A DNA stretch of 64,000 nt from Bradyrhizobium septentrionale (GTDB lineage: Bacteria; Pseudomonadota; Alphaproteobacteria; Rhizobiales; Xanthobacteraceae). The translations under genes and the position numbers were made by a program. This document shows, in pieces, positions 47,421 through 56,504 of this stretch. How positions within the stretch are numbered: position 1 is the first letter of the stretch; the number at the start of each line of letters is the position of its first letter. The stretch spans positions 744,001-808,000 of the forward strand of contig NZ_CP088285.1 in the NCBI RefSeq assembly GCF_011516645.4, in the 5' to 3' direction. The notes beneath the pieces were generated by a model. It worked only from the letters and a program-made list of their open reading frames with translations, was not told where the DNA came from and made no database searches.

Positions 47421-48773
47421 ATGCGACCCGACTTGGCAAAATCCTACGGGCAGCACTCCCTGCCACGCTACACCAGCTATCCGACGGCTCCCCATTTCTC
47501 GGCGTCAGTTAGCGAATCCGACTATCAAGCGTGGCTCAAGTCGTTAGGCGGCCAGCAGTCCGCCTCGATTTACGTGCACGTGCCATTTTGCCGAAGCATG
47601 TGCTGGTACTGCGGCTGCCACACATCTGTCATGAAACGCCAGGAGCCGCTCGCGACCTATGCAACCGCACTGCGAACTGAAGCCTACCTCATTGGAGAAA
47701 CCATCGGTCGACGACAACCGGTCTCCCATGTCCACTTCGGCGGCGGCACGCCGACGATCATGACACCTGAAACGTTTGCTGATCTGGTCGCCTCGTTGCG
47801 CTATTCGTTCGCAATTTTGCCTGATGCCGAGATCGCCGTAGAGATCGATCCACGCATATTGACCGAGCCGATGGCCGAGGCGCTAGGCTATTGCGGGGTC
47901 AACAGGGCGAGCCTAGGTGTCCAAAGCCTCGATCCGGTTGTTCAACGGGCCATTGGCCGTCTGCAGAGCTTCGAACAGACCGCAGTATCGGTCGATCGTC
48001 TACACCGCGCCGGCATCGGCCGGATTAATTTCGACCTGCTCTATGGGCTGCCCCAGCAGACCGTCGTTTCCTGCCTCGACACTCTCTCCAAATGTCTCGA
48101 ACTGCATCCGGATCGGTTCTCGGTGTTTGGCTACGCGCACGTTCCTTTCCTTAAGAAGCATCAACGCAAGATCGATGGATCCACTCTGCCCGACAGCGTC
48201 GAGCGACACCTGCAATCGGAAACGATCGCGCAAGCTTTGGTCGACGCTGGATATGTACGCATCGGCATCGATCACTTCGCCCTGCCGGACGACAATCTCG
48301 CCCTGGCACGGCAGGAAGGCAGGTTGAGGCGCAACTTTCAAGGTTATACGGATGATTCGGCGGACACCCTCCTTGGACTCGGCGCCAGCGCCATTGGCCA
48401 GATGCAACAAGGGTTCGTCGCGAACGCTGTGTCGATAAAGGACTACCTTGCTCGCATCGCCGAGGAACGGCTGGCCACGATGAAGGGCTATTTGCTGGCC
48501 GACGACGATCGCTTCCGCGCCGAAATCATCGAGCGACTCATGTGCGGCATGGCAGTCGATCTTTGCGAGACATGCCGTCGTTACGGCAAGGATCCGAGCC
48601 TGGCCGTCGTCGATCGTTCTCGACTCGCCAACCTGATCGCAGATGGAGTTGCCGTACTGGACGACGGTCGACTTTCCGTGGTCGATGGCGCAGAGTTTCT
48701 GGTCCGGAGCGTCGCATCTTCGTTCGACGCGCACCTCCCTGGGTCGAGGGCTACGCACAGTCGGGCGGTTTGA
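47421..48773 (+). CDS. hemN: Oxygen-independent coproporphyrinogen III dehydrogenase HemN
   Basis: Radical-SAM enzyme of 450 residues that oxidatively decarboxylates coproporphyrinogen III in heme synthesis without oxygen, needed for micro-oxic cytochromes. The iron-sulfur motif reads PFCRSMCWYCGC near residue 60. HFGGGTPTIM and SLGVQSLDPVVQRAIGR follow, and the C-terminal HemN domain includes GLGASAIGQM and ends FDAHLPGSRATHSRAV. The length is normal for true HemN. ATG 47421 is preceded by GAGAAGAAG. No convincing anaerobox was found in the 250 bases upstream. Confidence 0.93.
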   Translation: MRPDLAKSYGQHSLPRYTSYPTAPHFSASVSESDYQAWLKSLGGQQSASIYVHVPFCRSMCWYCGCHTSVMKRQEPLATYATALRTEAYLIGETIGRRQPVSHVHFGGGTPTIMTPETFADLVASLRYSFAILPDAEIAVEIDPRILTEPMAEALGYCGVNRASLGVQSLDPVVQRAIGRLQSFEQTAVSVDRLHRAGIGRINFDLLYGLPQQTVVSCLDTLSKCLELHPDRFSVFGYAHVPFLKKHQRKIDGSTLPDSVERHLQSETIAQALVDAGYVRIGIDHFALPDDNLALARQEGRLRRNFQGYTDDSADTLLGLGASAIGQMQQGFVANAVSIKDYLARIAEERLATMKGYLLADDDRFRAEIIERLMCGMAVDLCETCRRYGKDPSLAVVDRSRLANLIADGVAVLDDGRLSVVDGAEFLVRSVASSFDAHLPGSRATHSRAV

Positions 48774-49407
48774 ACCGAAGCCAACCCGATCCGGTTCCGA
48801 TCGGAGATCAACATCACCAAATCGGCTTCTGGTTAGGAGTATCGCACGGCTGATAGCACGCCGATTTGGCATCCGGTCCCGAGCTATCTACAAGCGTCGT
48901 CACACCCACTACGTCGAGCCGCACGTAGATTTCAAACACTCGTTGGAACCGAGGATTCCAATCGGGCGACAACGGTTTGACCAACGACCGACCGAATCTG
49001 GCCTAACTCAAGCTGCTCATTTCATTGGTGATGATGAGGTCCTTGCGTGCGCGATTTTGGTATGTCTCGGTGATTGAGCGTATTGTTTGCGGGCAGGAGA
49101 GCGCACCACGTTTTGCGGCCCGTTGCCTTCCATGCGGCGATCGCTCCACATCATCGCCCACCCATGCTCGACTCAGCGAGTCGTTGAGACAGTCCTCATC
49201 AGCAACAACCTTGGTGTAGTTTTCTAATCCTTGGCTATATTGGCCGCATACCAGGGCATAATTGAGTTACGATCATCCTGTGCCTTAACTGGGACTTAGA
49301 TTTTCGGCGAATGTCCTCGCCGAGATCGAGCCGTCGGCCGTGCTCCCTCTGCCGATGGAAGTGGCCGCGATGCCTAGCAGCGTCGCTCCTCCCAGACTCG
49401 ACTTCCG
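48774..49407. other. hemN-metE intergenic region
   Basis: I found no supported gene. Short frames on both strands lack similarity. The right end leads into the terminator-like hairpin at 49408. Confidence 0.4.
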
Positions 49408-49436
49408 CCCGGCCGCTAAACGCGGCCGGGCCTTTT
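49408..49436 (+). terminator. Rho-independent terminator-like hairpin
   Basis: CCCGGCCGC, a five-base loop TAAAC, and GCGGCCGGG form a 9-bp GC-rich stem followed by CCTTTTGT on the plus strand. The gene it ended is no longer recognisable, so it may be an orphan left by rearrangement. Confidence 0.65.
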
Positions 49437-49511
49437 GTATTCACGAAGGCTCTCCCGGGACTATCGAGATCTCCTTAAGCCGATCAGCTCGACGAAAGAC
49501 CTGACCAAGGA

Positions 49512-51857
49512 TCAATGGCCTATTGGAGCGGATGCAGCGCGCAGTTCGCGGGCCGCAGCGACCATGTTGACAAGTGCCGGGCGAACCTCCTCCCATTTGC
49601 GTGTCTTCAAGCCACAGTCCGGATTGACCCAGAGCTGCGACCGCTGCAGCCGCTTCAGAGCCAAGGCCATGAGCTCCTTCATCTCGCCGGTCTCGGGAAC
49701 GCGTGGGGAATGAATGTCGTACACGCCTGGCCCAATTTGGTTCGGATAGTTGTAGTTCCTGAACGCGTCGAGCAGTTCCATCTTCGAGCGCGAAGTCTCA
49801 ATCGAGATGACATCTGCGTCCATTGCAGCAATCGCATGGATGATGTCGTTGAATTCTGAGTAACACATGTGGGTATGAATCTGAGTTTGTTCGGCGACGC
49901 CCGATGAGCAGATGCGGAAGCAATCTCCAGCCCACTCGAGGTAAACGGTCCACTGCGCACGACGCAATGGCAAGCCTTCGCGTAGTGCAGCCTCATCGAT
50001 CTGGATCATGGAAGCACCCGCATTCTCGAGATCGCCGACTTCATCTCGAATTGCGAGCGCAATCTGACGGCAGACTTCGCTTCGGGGAATATCCTCGCGA
50101 ACGAACGACCAGTTCAAGATCGTTACTGGTCCGGTCAACATCGCCTTCATCGGCCTTTTGGTTAGCGACTGCGCATAGCGCCACCAGTCCACCGTGATCG
50201 GCTTCGGCCGCGAGACATCTCCAAACAGGATCGGCGGCCGGACACAGCGCGAGCCATAGGATTGCACCCAACCGTTTTTGGTAAATGCGAAGCCGGAGAG
50301 TTGCTCGCCGAAGTACTGCACCATGTCATTGCGCTCAAACTCGCCATGGACGAGCACGTCCAGACCGATGTCTTCCTGCCAACGTACGGCGCGCGCCGTC
50401 TCTTCCTTGAGGAACTTGTCGTATTGCTCGTCGCTCATCGCGCCTCGCGCATGCGCCGCCCGGGTATTACGGACCTCTGAGGTCTGAGGAAACGATCCGA
50501 TCGTCGTGGTCGGGAACGCTGGCAGCCCGAAGCGCTTGCGTTGGATCTCGGCCCGACTGGCAAATGGGCTGGCGCGCCGGCGCATGGCCTGGTTGATCGC
50601 ACTCAGCCGGACAACGACATTGGCATCTCGGATCTTCGGCGACGTCCGGCGGACGGCTGCGGCACACTCCGATTCCGCAAGAGCTTTCGCAACATTCTGG
50701 TCGCCTGCGAGTGCCCGCGCCAAGGTCGCAAGCTCACGCATCTTCTGAACCGAGAAAGCAAGCCAGCTCTTGACGTCGGAGGCGAGCCCGGTCTCGAGTT
50801 CAACATCGACCGGCACATGAAGCAGCGAGCAGGATGGGGCGATCTGTACGCGGTCCTTACCAAGCTTCGCAATCGCGGGGTCCAGTCGCTGGCGGAGCGC
50901 CGACAAATTCGATCGCCAAACATTCCTACCGTCTATGACGCCGAGCGACATGACGAGGTCACTTCGGCCGCTCGCAATGATCTGGCTCAATAACTCTGGC
51001 GCGCGAACCAGATCGACGTGAAGCCCGGCAACAGGCAGGCGCAGGGCAGCGTCCAGATTGTCGCAGAGGCCACCGAAATAGCTTGCAACCATGATCTTGA
51101 TGGCCGGCCCTTCCTTTGCGAGCCGGCCATAAGCATGTACCAAGGAGTTTCGCGAACTCTCATCCAGATCAAGGACTAGCCAAGGTTCGTCGAATTGAAC
51201 CCAATTTGCCCCGCGTTTGGCCAATTCCTTCAAAAGCTCAATATAGACCGGTATCAGGTCATCCAGCAGTGACAGTGGCTGGAACGCACGATCGGCACTC
51301 TTGCCAAGCTTCAAGAATGTAACCGGCCCGATCAGGACAGGGCGCGTCTGAAAGCCAAGGGCCTTGGCTTCCTCGTACTCCTCGATTGGTTTGCGAGAGG
51401 ATAGTCTGAAAGTCTGCCCCGGGTGAAATTCCGGGACCATGTAATGGTAGTTGGTGTCGAACCATTTGGTCATCTCCTGCGCGGGTGCGCCATATCCACG
51501 CGACGGGTGACCGCAACTCCCATCCTGACCGTCGCATTGTGACCCGCGTGCCATGGCGAAGTATGTCTTGAGCGAAATGGATCCGGCATTCGTCTCGTAG
51601 ACTTCTGGGATGGCACCAACCATGACACTGGTGTCGAGCACCTGGTCGTACAGCGAGAAATCGTTCGATGGGATCACGGTGATACCGAGAGACCTCTGGC
51701 GAGCCCAATTTGCGGCACGTAGGCCAGCTGCATCCTCGAGCAACTGCTGTTCGGCGATTTTTCCGGCCCAGTAACTTTCGAGCGCAACCTTGAGCTCTCG
51801 CCTTGGACCGATGCGTGGCGTTCCGAGTGTGGCAACCGGAAGAGAGAGAAGAGACAT
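49512..51857 (-). CDS. metE: Cobalamin-independent methionine synthase MetE
   Basis: Cytosolic enzyme of 781 residues transferring a methyl group from 5-methyltetrahydropteroyl-triglutamate to homocysteine. The N-terminal domain starts at MSLLSLPVATLGTPRIGPRR. The C-terminal barrel contains FPTTTIGSFPQT, the zinc ligands in IHTHMCYSEF and WVNPDCGLKTR, and the acidic MIQIDEAALREG. I chose ATG 51857; the frame is open 28 codons further, but that part overlaps the riboswitch leader. GGGG just before the start could pair with CCCC 10 bases upstream, hiding the ribosome binding site. A B12 riboswitch precedes the gene, so it should be off when cobalamin is present. Confidence 0.95.
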   Translation of the reverse strand: MSLLSLPVATLGTPRIGPRRELKVALESYWAGKIAEQQLLEDAAGLRAANWARQRSLGITVIPSNDFSLYDQVLDTSVMVGAIPEVYETNAGSISLKTYFAMARGSQCDGQDGSCGHPSRGYGAPAQEMTKWFDTNYHYMVPEFHPGQTFRLSSRKPIEEYEEAKALGFQTRPVLIGPVTFLKLGKSADRAFQPLSLLDDLIPVYIELLKELAKRGANWVQFDEPWLVLDLDESSRNSLVHAYGRLAKEGPAIKIMVASYFGGLCDNLDAALRLPVAGLHVDLVRAPELLSQIIASGRSDLVMSLGVIDGRNVWRSNLSALRQRLDPAIAKLGKDRVQIAPSCSLLHVPVDVELETGLASDVKSWLAFSVQKMRELATLARALAGDQNVAKALAESECAAAVRRTSPKIRDANVVVRLSAINQAMRRRASPFASRAEIQRKRFGLPAFPTTTIGSFPQTSEVRNTRAAHARGAMSDEQYDKFLKEETARAVRWQEDIGLDVLVHGEFERNDMVQYFGEQLSGFAFTKNGWVQSYGSRCVRPPILFGDVSRPKPITVDWWRYAQSLTKRPMKAMLTGPVTILNWSFVREDIPRSEVCRQIALAIRDEVGDLENAGASMIQIDEAALREGLPLRRAQWTVYLEWAGDCFRICSSGVAEQTQIHTHMCYSEFNDIIHAIAAMDADVISIETSRSKMELLDAFRNYNYPNQIGPGVYDIHSPRVPETGEMKELMALALKRLQRSQLWVNPDCGLKTRKWEEVRPALVNMVAAARELRAASAPIGH

Positions 51858-51969
51858 AGCGTTAACCCCATATTGGGGGCAAAGGCCATGGCGGACGCAG
51901 GCAGAAGAAGTCGCGCGAGCGACCGCTGCTTGGCGCACCACCGGGACACCCCGCCCGTGGACGAAGATA

Positions 51970-52150
51970 GTGTCGGGGCAGGTCTCCTGGCTCGCGGCTC
52001 AGCGCTGCTGTCCGGCCTTCCCGAAACCGTCAGGCTTCAGTGACTTCGTTGGACAGCGGCTCGCCGCTCACAGTTGCGGGGACAGCGCCGGCATTGACAC
52101 CGGCTTCCCTCTTAGCTCCGGCCTAATGAGACTGGAGAACCTCGACACCT
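51970..52150 (-). promoter_or_regulatory. Cobalamin (B12) riboswitch controlling metE
   Basis: Read on the minus strand, the leader has the core GCCGGCGCTGTCCCCGCAAC followed by TGTGAGCGG (about 52060-52090), a GAAGCCTGACGG helix, and the B12 box AGCCAGGAGACCTGCC at 51978-51993. The order and spacing are those of the class I AdoCbl riboswitch. It ends about 110 bases before the metE start, leaving room for an expression platform that blocks translation. Confidence 0.93.
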
Positions 52151-52499
52151 TCAATTATCGGCAAAAGGGATGTTCCGTCAACCTCGCGAATTCATGTTGC
52201 GATCTGCTAATGTGCCTAGCGGCATGCCCACCGTTCATCCTCGATGCAGAAGTCGCTCTGCAATCACGGACATCGGATGACATCCCGAAAGTCCCTCCGC
52301 GTGGGCAGCGACAAATCCGAATACGCCGCCTTTGCGCCGAGGACCACTTGGTCGAACAGACGGCTTTCATGCAAGCTGGCCCCGGTTCATCAAGCACGGC
52401 GCGCTGCCTTCTCCAAGCAATCAACGATCCACCGAATAAGATAGCATACGCGGCGCGAGGTGTTTCTGTGATGCCAGCCATTTCTGGTAGGCGTCACTC
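52151..52499. other. metE upstream region truncated by IS3
   Basis: It should contain the metE promoter, but no clear boxes were identified. A minus-strand frame (52155-52481) is open without recognised homology. IS3 copy B begins at about 52500 and may have removed upstream sequence. Confidence 0.4.
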
Positions 52500-52587
52500 A
52501 GAGCTGGCTCCGCAAATTCGGACAGTAGCTTGAGTGGATTTTCTGCCTGACAGCGGCGAGGATTCTTGCCGCGAATCAGGAGCGAAG

Positions 52588-52893
52588 ATGACGAAGAAGA
52601 GCCGCCGGATGCATTCTCCGGCATTCAAGGCGAAGGTTGCTTTGGCTGCGGTCAAAGGCGACAAGACGCTGGCGGAGCTGGCGCAACTGTTTGATGTTCA
52701 TCCGAACCAGATCACGATCTGGAAAAACCAGCTCCTGGAAGGCGCCGCCGGCGTGTTTGGGCATGACAAGGCGTCGGCCGAGACGCCGGTCGATTTGAAG
52801 GCGTTACATGCCAAGATCGGCGAGCTGGCGTTGGAAAACGATTTTTTGTCCGGCGCGCTCACCAAGGCGGGCCTGCTGAGCGCAAAGCGATGA
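52588..52893 (+). CDS. IS3 OrfA helix-turn-helix protein, copy B
   Basis: Protein of 101 residues from MTKKSRRMHSPAFKAK; same sequence as copy A, including the helix-turn-helix TLAELAQLFDVHPNQITIWK. It overlaps orfB by four bases. Confidence 0.9.
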   Translation: MTKKSRRMHSPAFKAKVALAAVKGDKTLAELAQLFDVHPNQITIWKNQLLEGAAGVFGHDKASAETPVDLKALHAKIGELALENDFLSGALTKAGLLSAKR

Positions 52894-53717
52894 TCGACCG
52901 CGGTCATGATCTTTCTATCGTGCGCCAGGCGAAGGTCCTGAAGCTGGCTCGCAGCACGGTCTACTATGAACCTCGGCCAGTTTCGGCCGAGGACCTTGCC
53001 TTGATGCGTCGGCTCGATGAGCTGCATCTCGATTATCCCTTCGCGGGAGCGCGTATGCAGCGATCGTTGCTGCGGCGGGAGGGCGTATACGCCGGTCGCC
53101 GCCACATCGCGACGCTGATGAAGCGCATGGGGATCGAGGCGGTCTATCGTCGCCCGAACACGAGTAAGCCGGCACCGGGTCACAAGATCTACCCGTACCT
53201 GTTGCGCGGATTGAAGATCGAGCGGCCCGACCAGGCGTGGGCAATGGACATCACCTACATTCCGATGCGGCGTGGCTTCGTCTATCTCGCGGCGGTCGTC
53301 GATGTGTTCAGCCGACGGGTCCTGGCCCATCGCGTCTCGATCACAATGGAGGCGGCCTTCTGCGTCGAAGCGGTCCAGGAGGCGTTGGCGAAGCACGGCA
53401 GGCCCGAGATTTTCAACACGGACCAGGGCAGCCAGTTCACCAGCCTCGAGTTCACCGATGTGCTGCTGGACGCGAAGATCGCCATCAGCATGGACGGCAA
53501 GGGCGCCTGGCGCGACAACGTGTTTGTCGAGCGGCTCTGGCGCACGGTCAAATACGAAGAAGTTTATCTCCGCGCCTACGACAGCGTGTCCGAGGCGCGA
53601 GCGTCAATTGCCAAGTATCTGGCCTTCTACAATCAGGGACGCCCTCACTCGAGCCTTGACGGGCGCACGCCCGACGAGGCTTACTTCGGCACGCAAGCTA
53701 TGGTGATCGCCGCATGA
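52890..53717 (+). CDS. IS3 transposase OrfB, copy B
   Basis: Integrase-core transposase of 275 residues with AMDITYIPMR, FNTDQGSQFTS and KGAWRDNVFVERLW as DDE elements. It differs from copy A in the C-terminal VIAA. The frame is intact and possibly active. Confidence 0.93.
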   Translation: MIDRGHDLSIVRQAKVLKLARSTVYYEPRPVSAEDLALMRRLDELHLDYPFAGARMQRSLLRREGVYAGRRHIATLMKRMGIEAVYRRPNTSKPAPGHKIYPYLLRGLKIERPDQAWAMDITYIPMRRGFVYLAAVVDVFSRRVLAHRVSITMEAAFCVEAVQEALAKHGRPEIFNTDQGSQFTSLEFTDVLLDAKIAISMDGKGAWRDNVFVERLWRTVKYEEVYLRAYDSVSEARASIAKYLAFYNQGRPHSSLDGRTPDEAYFGTQAMVIAA

Positions 53718-53726
53718 CCGTCGCCG

Positions 53727-53783
53727 ACGATTTTGTCGTCGCTCTGGTCGGGCTACGCCCTCCCGACGCAACGACAAAATCGT
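53727..53783. other. 57-base imperfect hairpin inside IS3, copy B
   Basis: The same foldback as in copy A: ACGATTTTGTCGT at 53727-53739 pairs with ACGACAAAATCGT at 53771-53783, with an inner CGGGCT...TCCCG helix. It lies just after the transposase stop. Confidence 0.75.
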
Positions 53784-53929
53784 AAGGCCCCGCGTTCAGC
53801 ATAACCCGGCAGGAATCCACTTAAATCCCGCGGGGCGCTGTCCAAACAACCGGCGCCAGCTCTCTCGGACACTTTTTGGCGATACTGCCCAGGCAAGCAT
53901 ATCAACCAAACCAAGGAGACCGGCTCGCA

Positions 53930-54076
53930 ATGAAAATGGCTGTTTGGAGTGCCCTCGGTGTCTTTGCTGTTGCCGTCTCGGCGGTCGGCTTGTTCGGATT
54001 GATGGTAAGACCGCTCTTGAGTAACGCCGCTCGACAGATTCTCTCGAAACTATTGATCGGCTCAAGCCGAGGCTAG
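53930..54076 (+). CDS. Possible small membrane protein
   Basis: Frame of 48 residues starting MKMAVWSALGVFAVAVSAVG, with one strong transmembrane helix (about residues 5-27) and a basic C-terminal end (KLLIGSSRG). AAGGAG lies at 53913-53918 upstream of the ATG. The IS3 right end is 65 bases away, so the gene may have lost its promoter. No family was recognised. Confidence 0.4.
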   Translation: MKMAVWSALGVFAVAVSAVGLFGLMVRPLLSNAARQILSKLLIGSSRG

Positions 54077-54431
54077 CACGGCTCAGCGCCTCTACCTGCT
54101 TGCGGAGGACAGGACTTGCGTCGAAGCCGCATCTTCCGGTCGATTGAAGAGCACGATATGCGCCGGCCGACACGAGCGATCGCGCATGCCAGTGAATGCT
54201 ATCATCTCGCCCGCCTGCTTAAAGCGTGCACTTCGGCGGCGTCTGTTCTAAACGCCCGGCGCTGATGGGCGGTTTCGTATCGTTGTGGGCCCTTGAGTGC
54301 CAAGCACATCTGCCTGGCGCTGCAACTAGCACTTCAGGACTGTCGCATAGTCGCGAAGGAGCGCCAATCGCGTGTGGATAGAGCCACGACGTTCAAAACC
54401 GAACGACGGGTTCGATGGTAGACAATCTGCT
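54077..54431. other. Intergenic region before IS1380 copy 2
   Basis: No gene or RNA was recognised. It is bounded on the right by the CTAG target duplication of the IS1380 element. Confidence 0.35.
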
Positions 54432-54435
54432 CTAG

Positions 54436-56068
54436 CCCGTCTTATTCGTCAGAGGGCGCCTGAGAGGCTGGCGAGCGTGGTGTAAAGCGCTGATGCGGCG
54501 TAGGATTCGGTTGCAAAGCCACCCCATCACCTTCAGCCGCGAACACCACGCCCGCCATGACCGATGATACGATTCTGCCCTTCTCGTTTCCAGCCGTTCA
54601 CGCCAGGAAAGTCACAGCTGCCTTCGATGGCGGTCGGCTGACCTCGAACGGGGGCGTGATGCTTCTGGCGATGGCCGAGCGGCGTCTCGGCTTGGCCGAC
54701 AATTTGGCCCGGGTGTTCCCGGATCGGCGCGATCCGACGCGGGTCGTGCACAGCCTTGTCGATATGTTCCGCGCGCGCATGTTCGCGATCTGCTGCGGCT
54801 ACGAGGACGCCGACGACCTCGATCATCTGCGGTCCGATCCCGCATTCAAGCTGGCCTGCGGACGGCTGCCGGACACGGGTCGCGATCTGTGTTCCCAACC
54901 GACGCTGTCGCGGCTGGAGAATGCTCCGCGCCTGCGCGACGTGATCCGACTGACCTACACTTTGGTCGACGCATGGATGGATAGCTACCCGCGCGAGCCG
55001 GCATCCGTCACGCTCGACATCGATGATACCTGCGATGTCGTCCACGGCCATCAGCAGCTCTCGCTGTTCAACGCTCATTATGACGAACGCTGCTTCCTGC
55101 CGATCCACGTCTACGACACGGAGAAGAGCCGGCCCGTGGCGGTCGTGCTGCGGCCCGGCAAGACGCCGGGCGGCGTCGAGGTGCGTGCCCATCTGCGCCG
55201 CCTGATCCGGCATATCCGGACGCGGTGGCACAACACGCGAATTACGTTCCGTGGCGACGGGCGCTATGCTCGGCCGGAGGCAATGGCGTGGTGCGAGACC
55301 AACGGCATCGACTACATCTTCGGTCTGTCCGGCACCAAGCCGCTCGCCAGAAAAGTCGACGAGGCCGCCGACGACATCCGCACGCGACGCGCCATCGAGA
55401 ACCTGCCGGTTCTGCGTGGCTATACCGAGACGCGCCACAAGGCAAAGTCCTGGGATCGCGAACGGCGCACCGTCGCCCGTATTGAGGCGACGATGCTTGG
55501 CCTCGACATCCGCTTCGGTCGTCACCAGCCTCGATGTCGGTTCGGCCGAGTGGATCTACGACAGCCTGTATTGCGCGCGCGGCCAAGCCGAGAATCTGAT
55601 CAAGCTGCATAAGACACAGCTCGCCTCCGATCGCACCAGCTGTCGTTCGGCGCTCGCCAATCAAGTCCGCCTCGTTCTCCACACCGCCGCTTATTGGCTG
55701 ATGCTGACCGTGCGCGACGCGATTCCCAAAGTCCGGGAATTGGCCACTGCCGAGTTCGCGACGCTGCGTCTTCGGCTCTTGAAACTCGCTGCCCGTGTCG
55801 TCGAGACCACGAGCCGCATTCGCCTTGCGTTTGCCGCGGCATGTCCCGAAGCCGACCTGATCCGCGGCTTGCCAGGCGCGCTGCTGCCGCTCGGTCCTTG
55901 ACCGGCGGGGCGTCCGCCCCCCGTTCGCCCAACCTACACCTTAAGCGCGTTGCAAAGTACGGGTCGTCAGGCGGTGAAAAGCCGAAGGCAATCCCGCGCG
56001 CCTCGTCAGAGCAGATGTGCGGCCACATCAATCGGACCAAAAAACCGCACTCTCACGAATAGGACGGG
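54436..56068 (+). mobile_element. IS1380-family element, copy 2
   Basis: 1633 bp with the same termini as copy 1, flanked by CTAG at 54432-54435 and 56069-56072. It is one base longer than copy 1, in part because of an insertion within the transposase gene. It is intergenic rather than inside a recognised gene. Confidence 0.92.
54557..55901 (+). pseudogene. IS1380 transposase, one-base insertion
   Basis: Nearly identical to the intact 447-residue protein at 5113-6456. Near 55515 the sequence TTCGGTCGTC has one G more than TTCGTCGTC of copy 1, shifting the frame after LGLDIRF. The remaining 130 residues (VTSLDVGSAEWIYDSLYCAR onward) are open in the other frame. Confidence 0.9.
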
Positions 56069-56252
56069 CTAGACTGTCGTGAGACACCTCGCCGCAAGTC
56101 GATCACCTGCGCCACCGGAGATTAAGCGCGTGATCAAGCGCGTGCCATGAATTCTGCAGGTCGAGGCGGACTGAAGGGACGCATTGCAACGTACGCAGGT
56201 CGGAAAGTCGACAAAGGCGACACAATTATAGTGCAAACGGCCGCCTATTAGC

Positions 56253-56268
56253 TGGCACGAAGAATGCA
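56253..56268 (+). promoter_or_regulatory. Sigma-54-type promoter candidate
   Basis: TGGCACGAAGAATGCA matches the -24/-12 pattern TGGCAC-N5-TTGC with one mismatch (ATGC). It lies about 240 bases upstream of the gene at 56505. No NifA-type TGT-N10-ACA site was found upstream, but IS1380 ends only 180 bases away and may have displaced it. Confidence 0.4.
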
Positions 56269-56504
56269 GGCTCTCGGTAGCCCAGGCTTCTCCTCCTGGG
56301 TAGGTCCAGCATTGCAAGTTGAGGCTGTGGCTAGCCACCGAAGTTAGCGGCGCGTGACACAAAGGGGACTACGCCTGCTCGCGCGGGACACCAGCGGGCG
56401 CCCCCGTCACGTCGCCGCTAACTTCATGCGATCGCGCATAGCGCGTTGAAGTTACCCGCCTCGGAATTGATGTGTGTGGATGAAAGCCAGACGAGCCGAC
56501 AACT

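Larger units (their letters stand above)
52500..53865 (+). mobile_element. IS3-family element, copy B
   Basis: Almost identical to copy A (37947-39310) but in the opposite orientation, with the same terminal repeats (GAGCTGGCTCCGCAAATTCG at the left). Together the two copies form a large inverted repeat around 39.3-52.5 kb. The two genes are intact. Confidence 0.9.

Noticed and set aside
52155..52481. A minus-strand peptide (AAYAILFGGSLIAWRRQRAV) loosely resembling the RNase H region of copia retrotransposons
   Set aside because: The resemblance is limited to about 20 residues, with no neighbouring reverse transcriptase and no known occurrence of such elements in rhizobia; coincidence in a GC-rich open frame is more likely.
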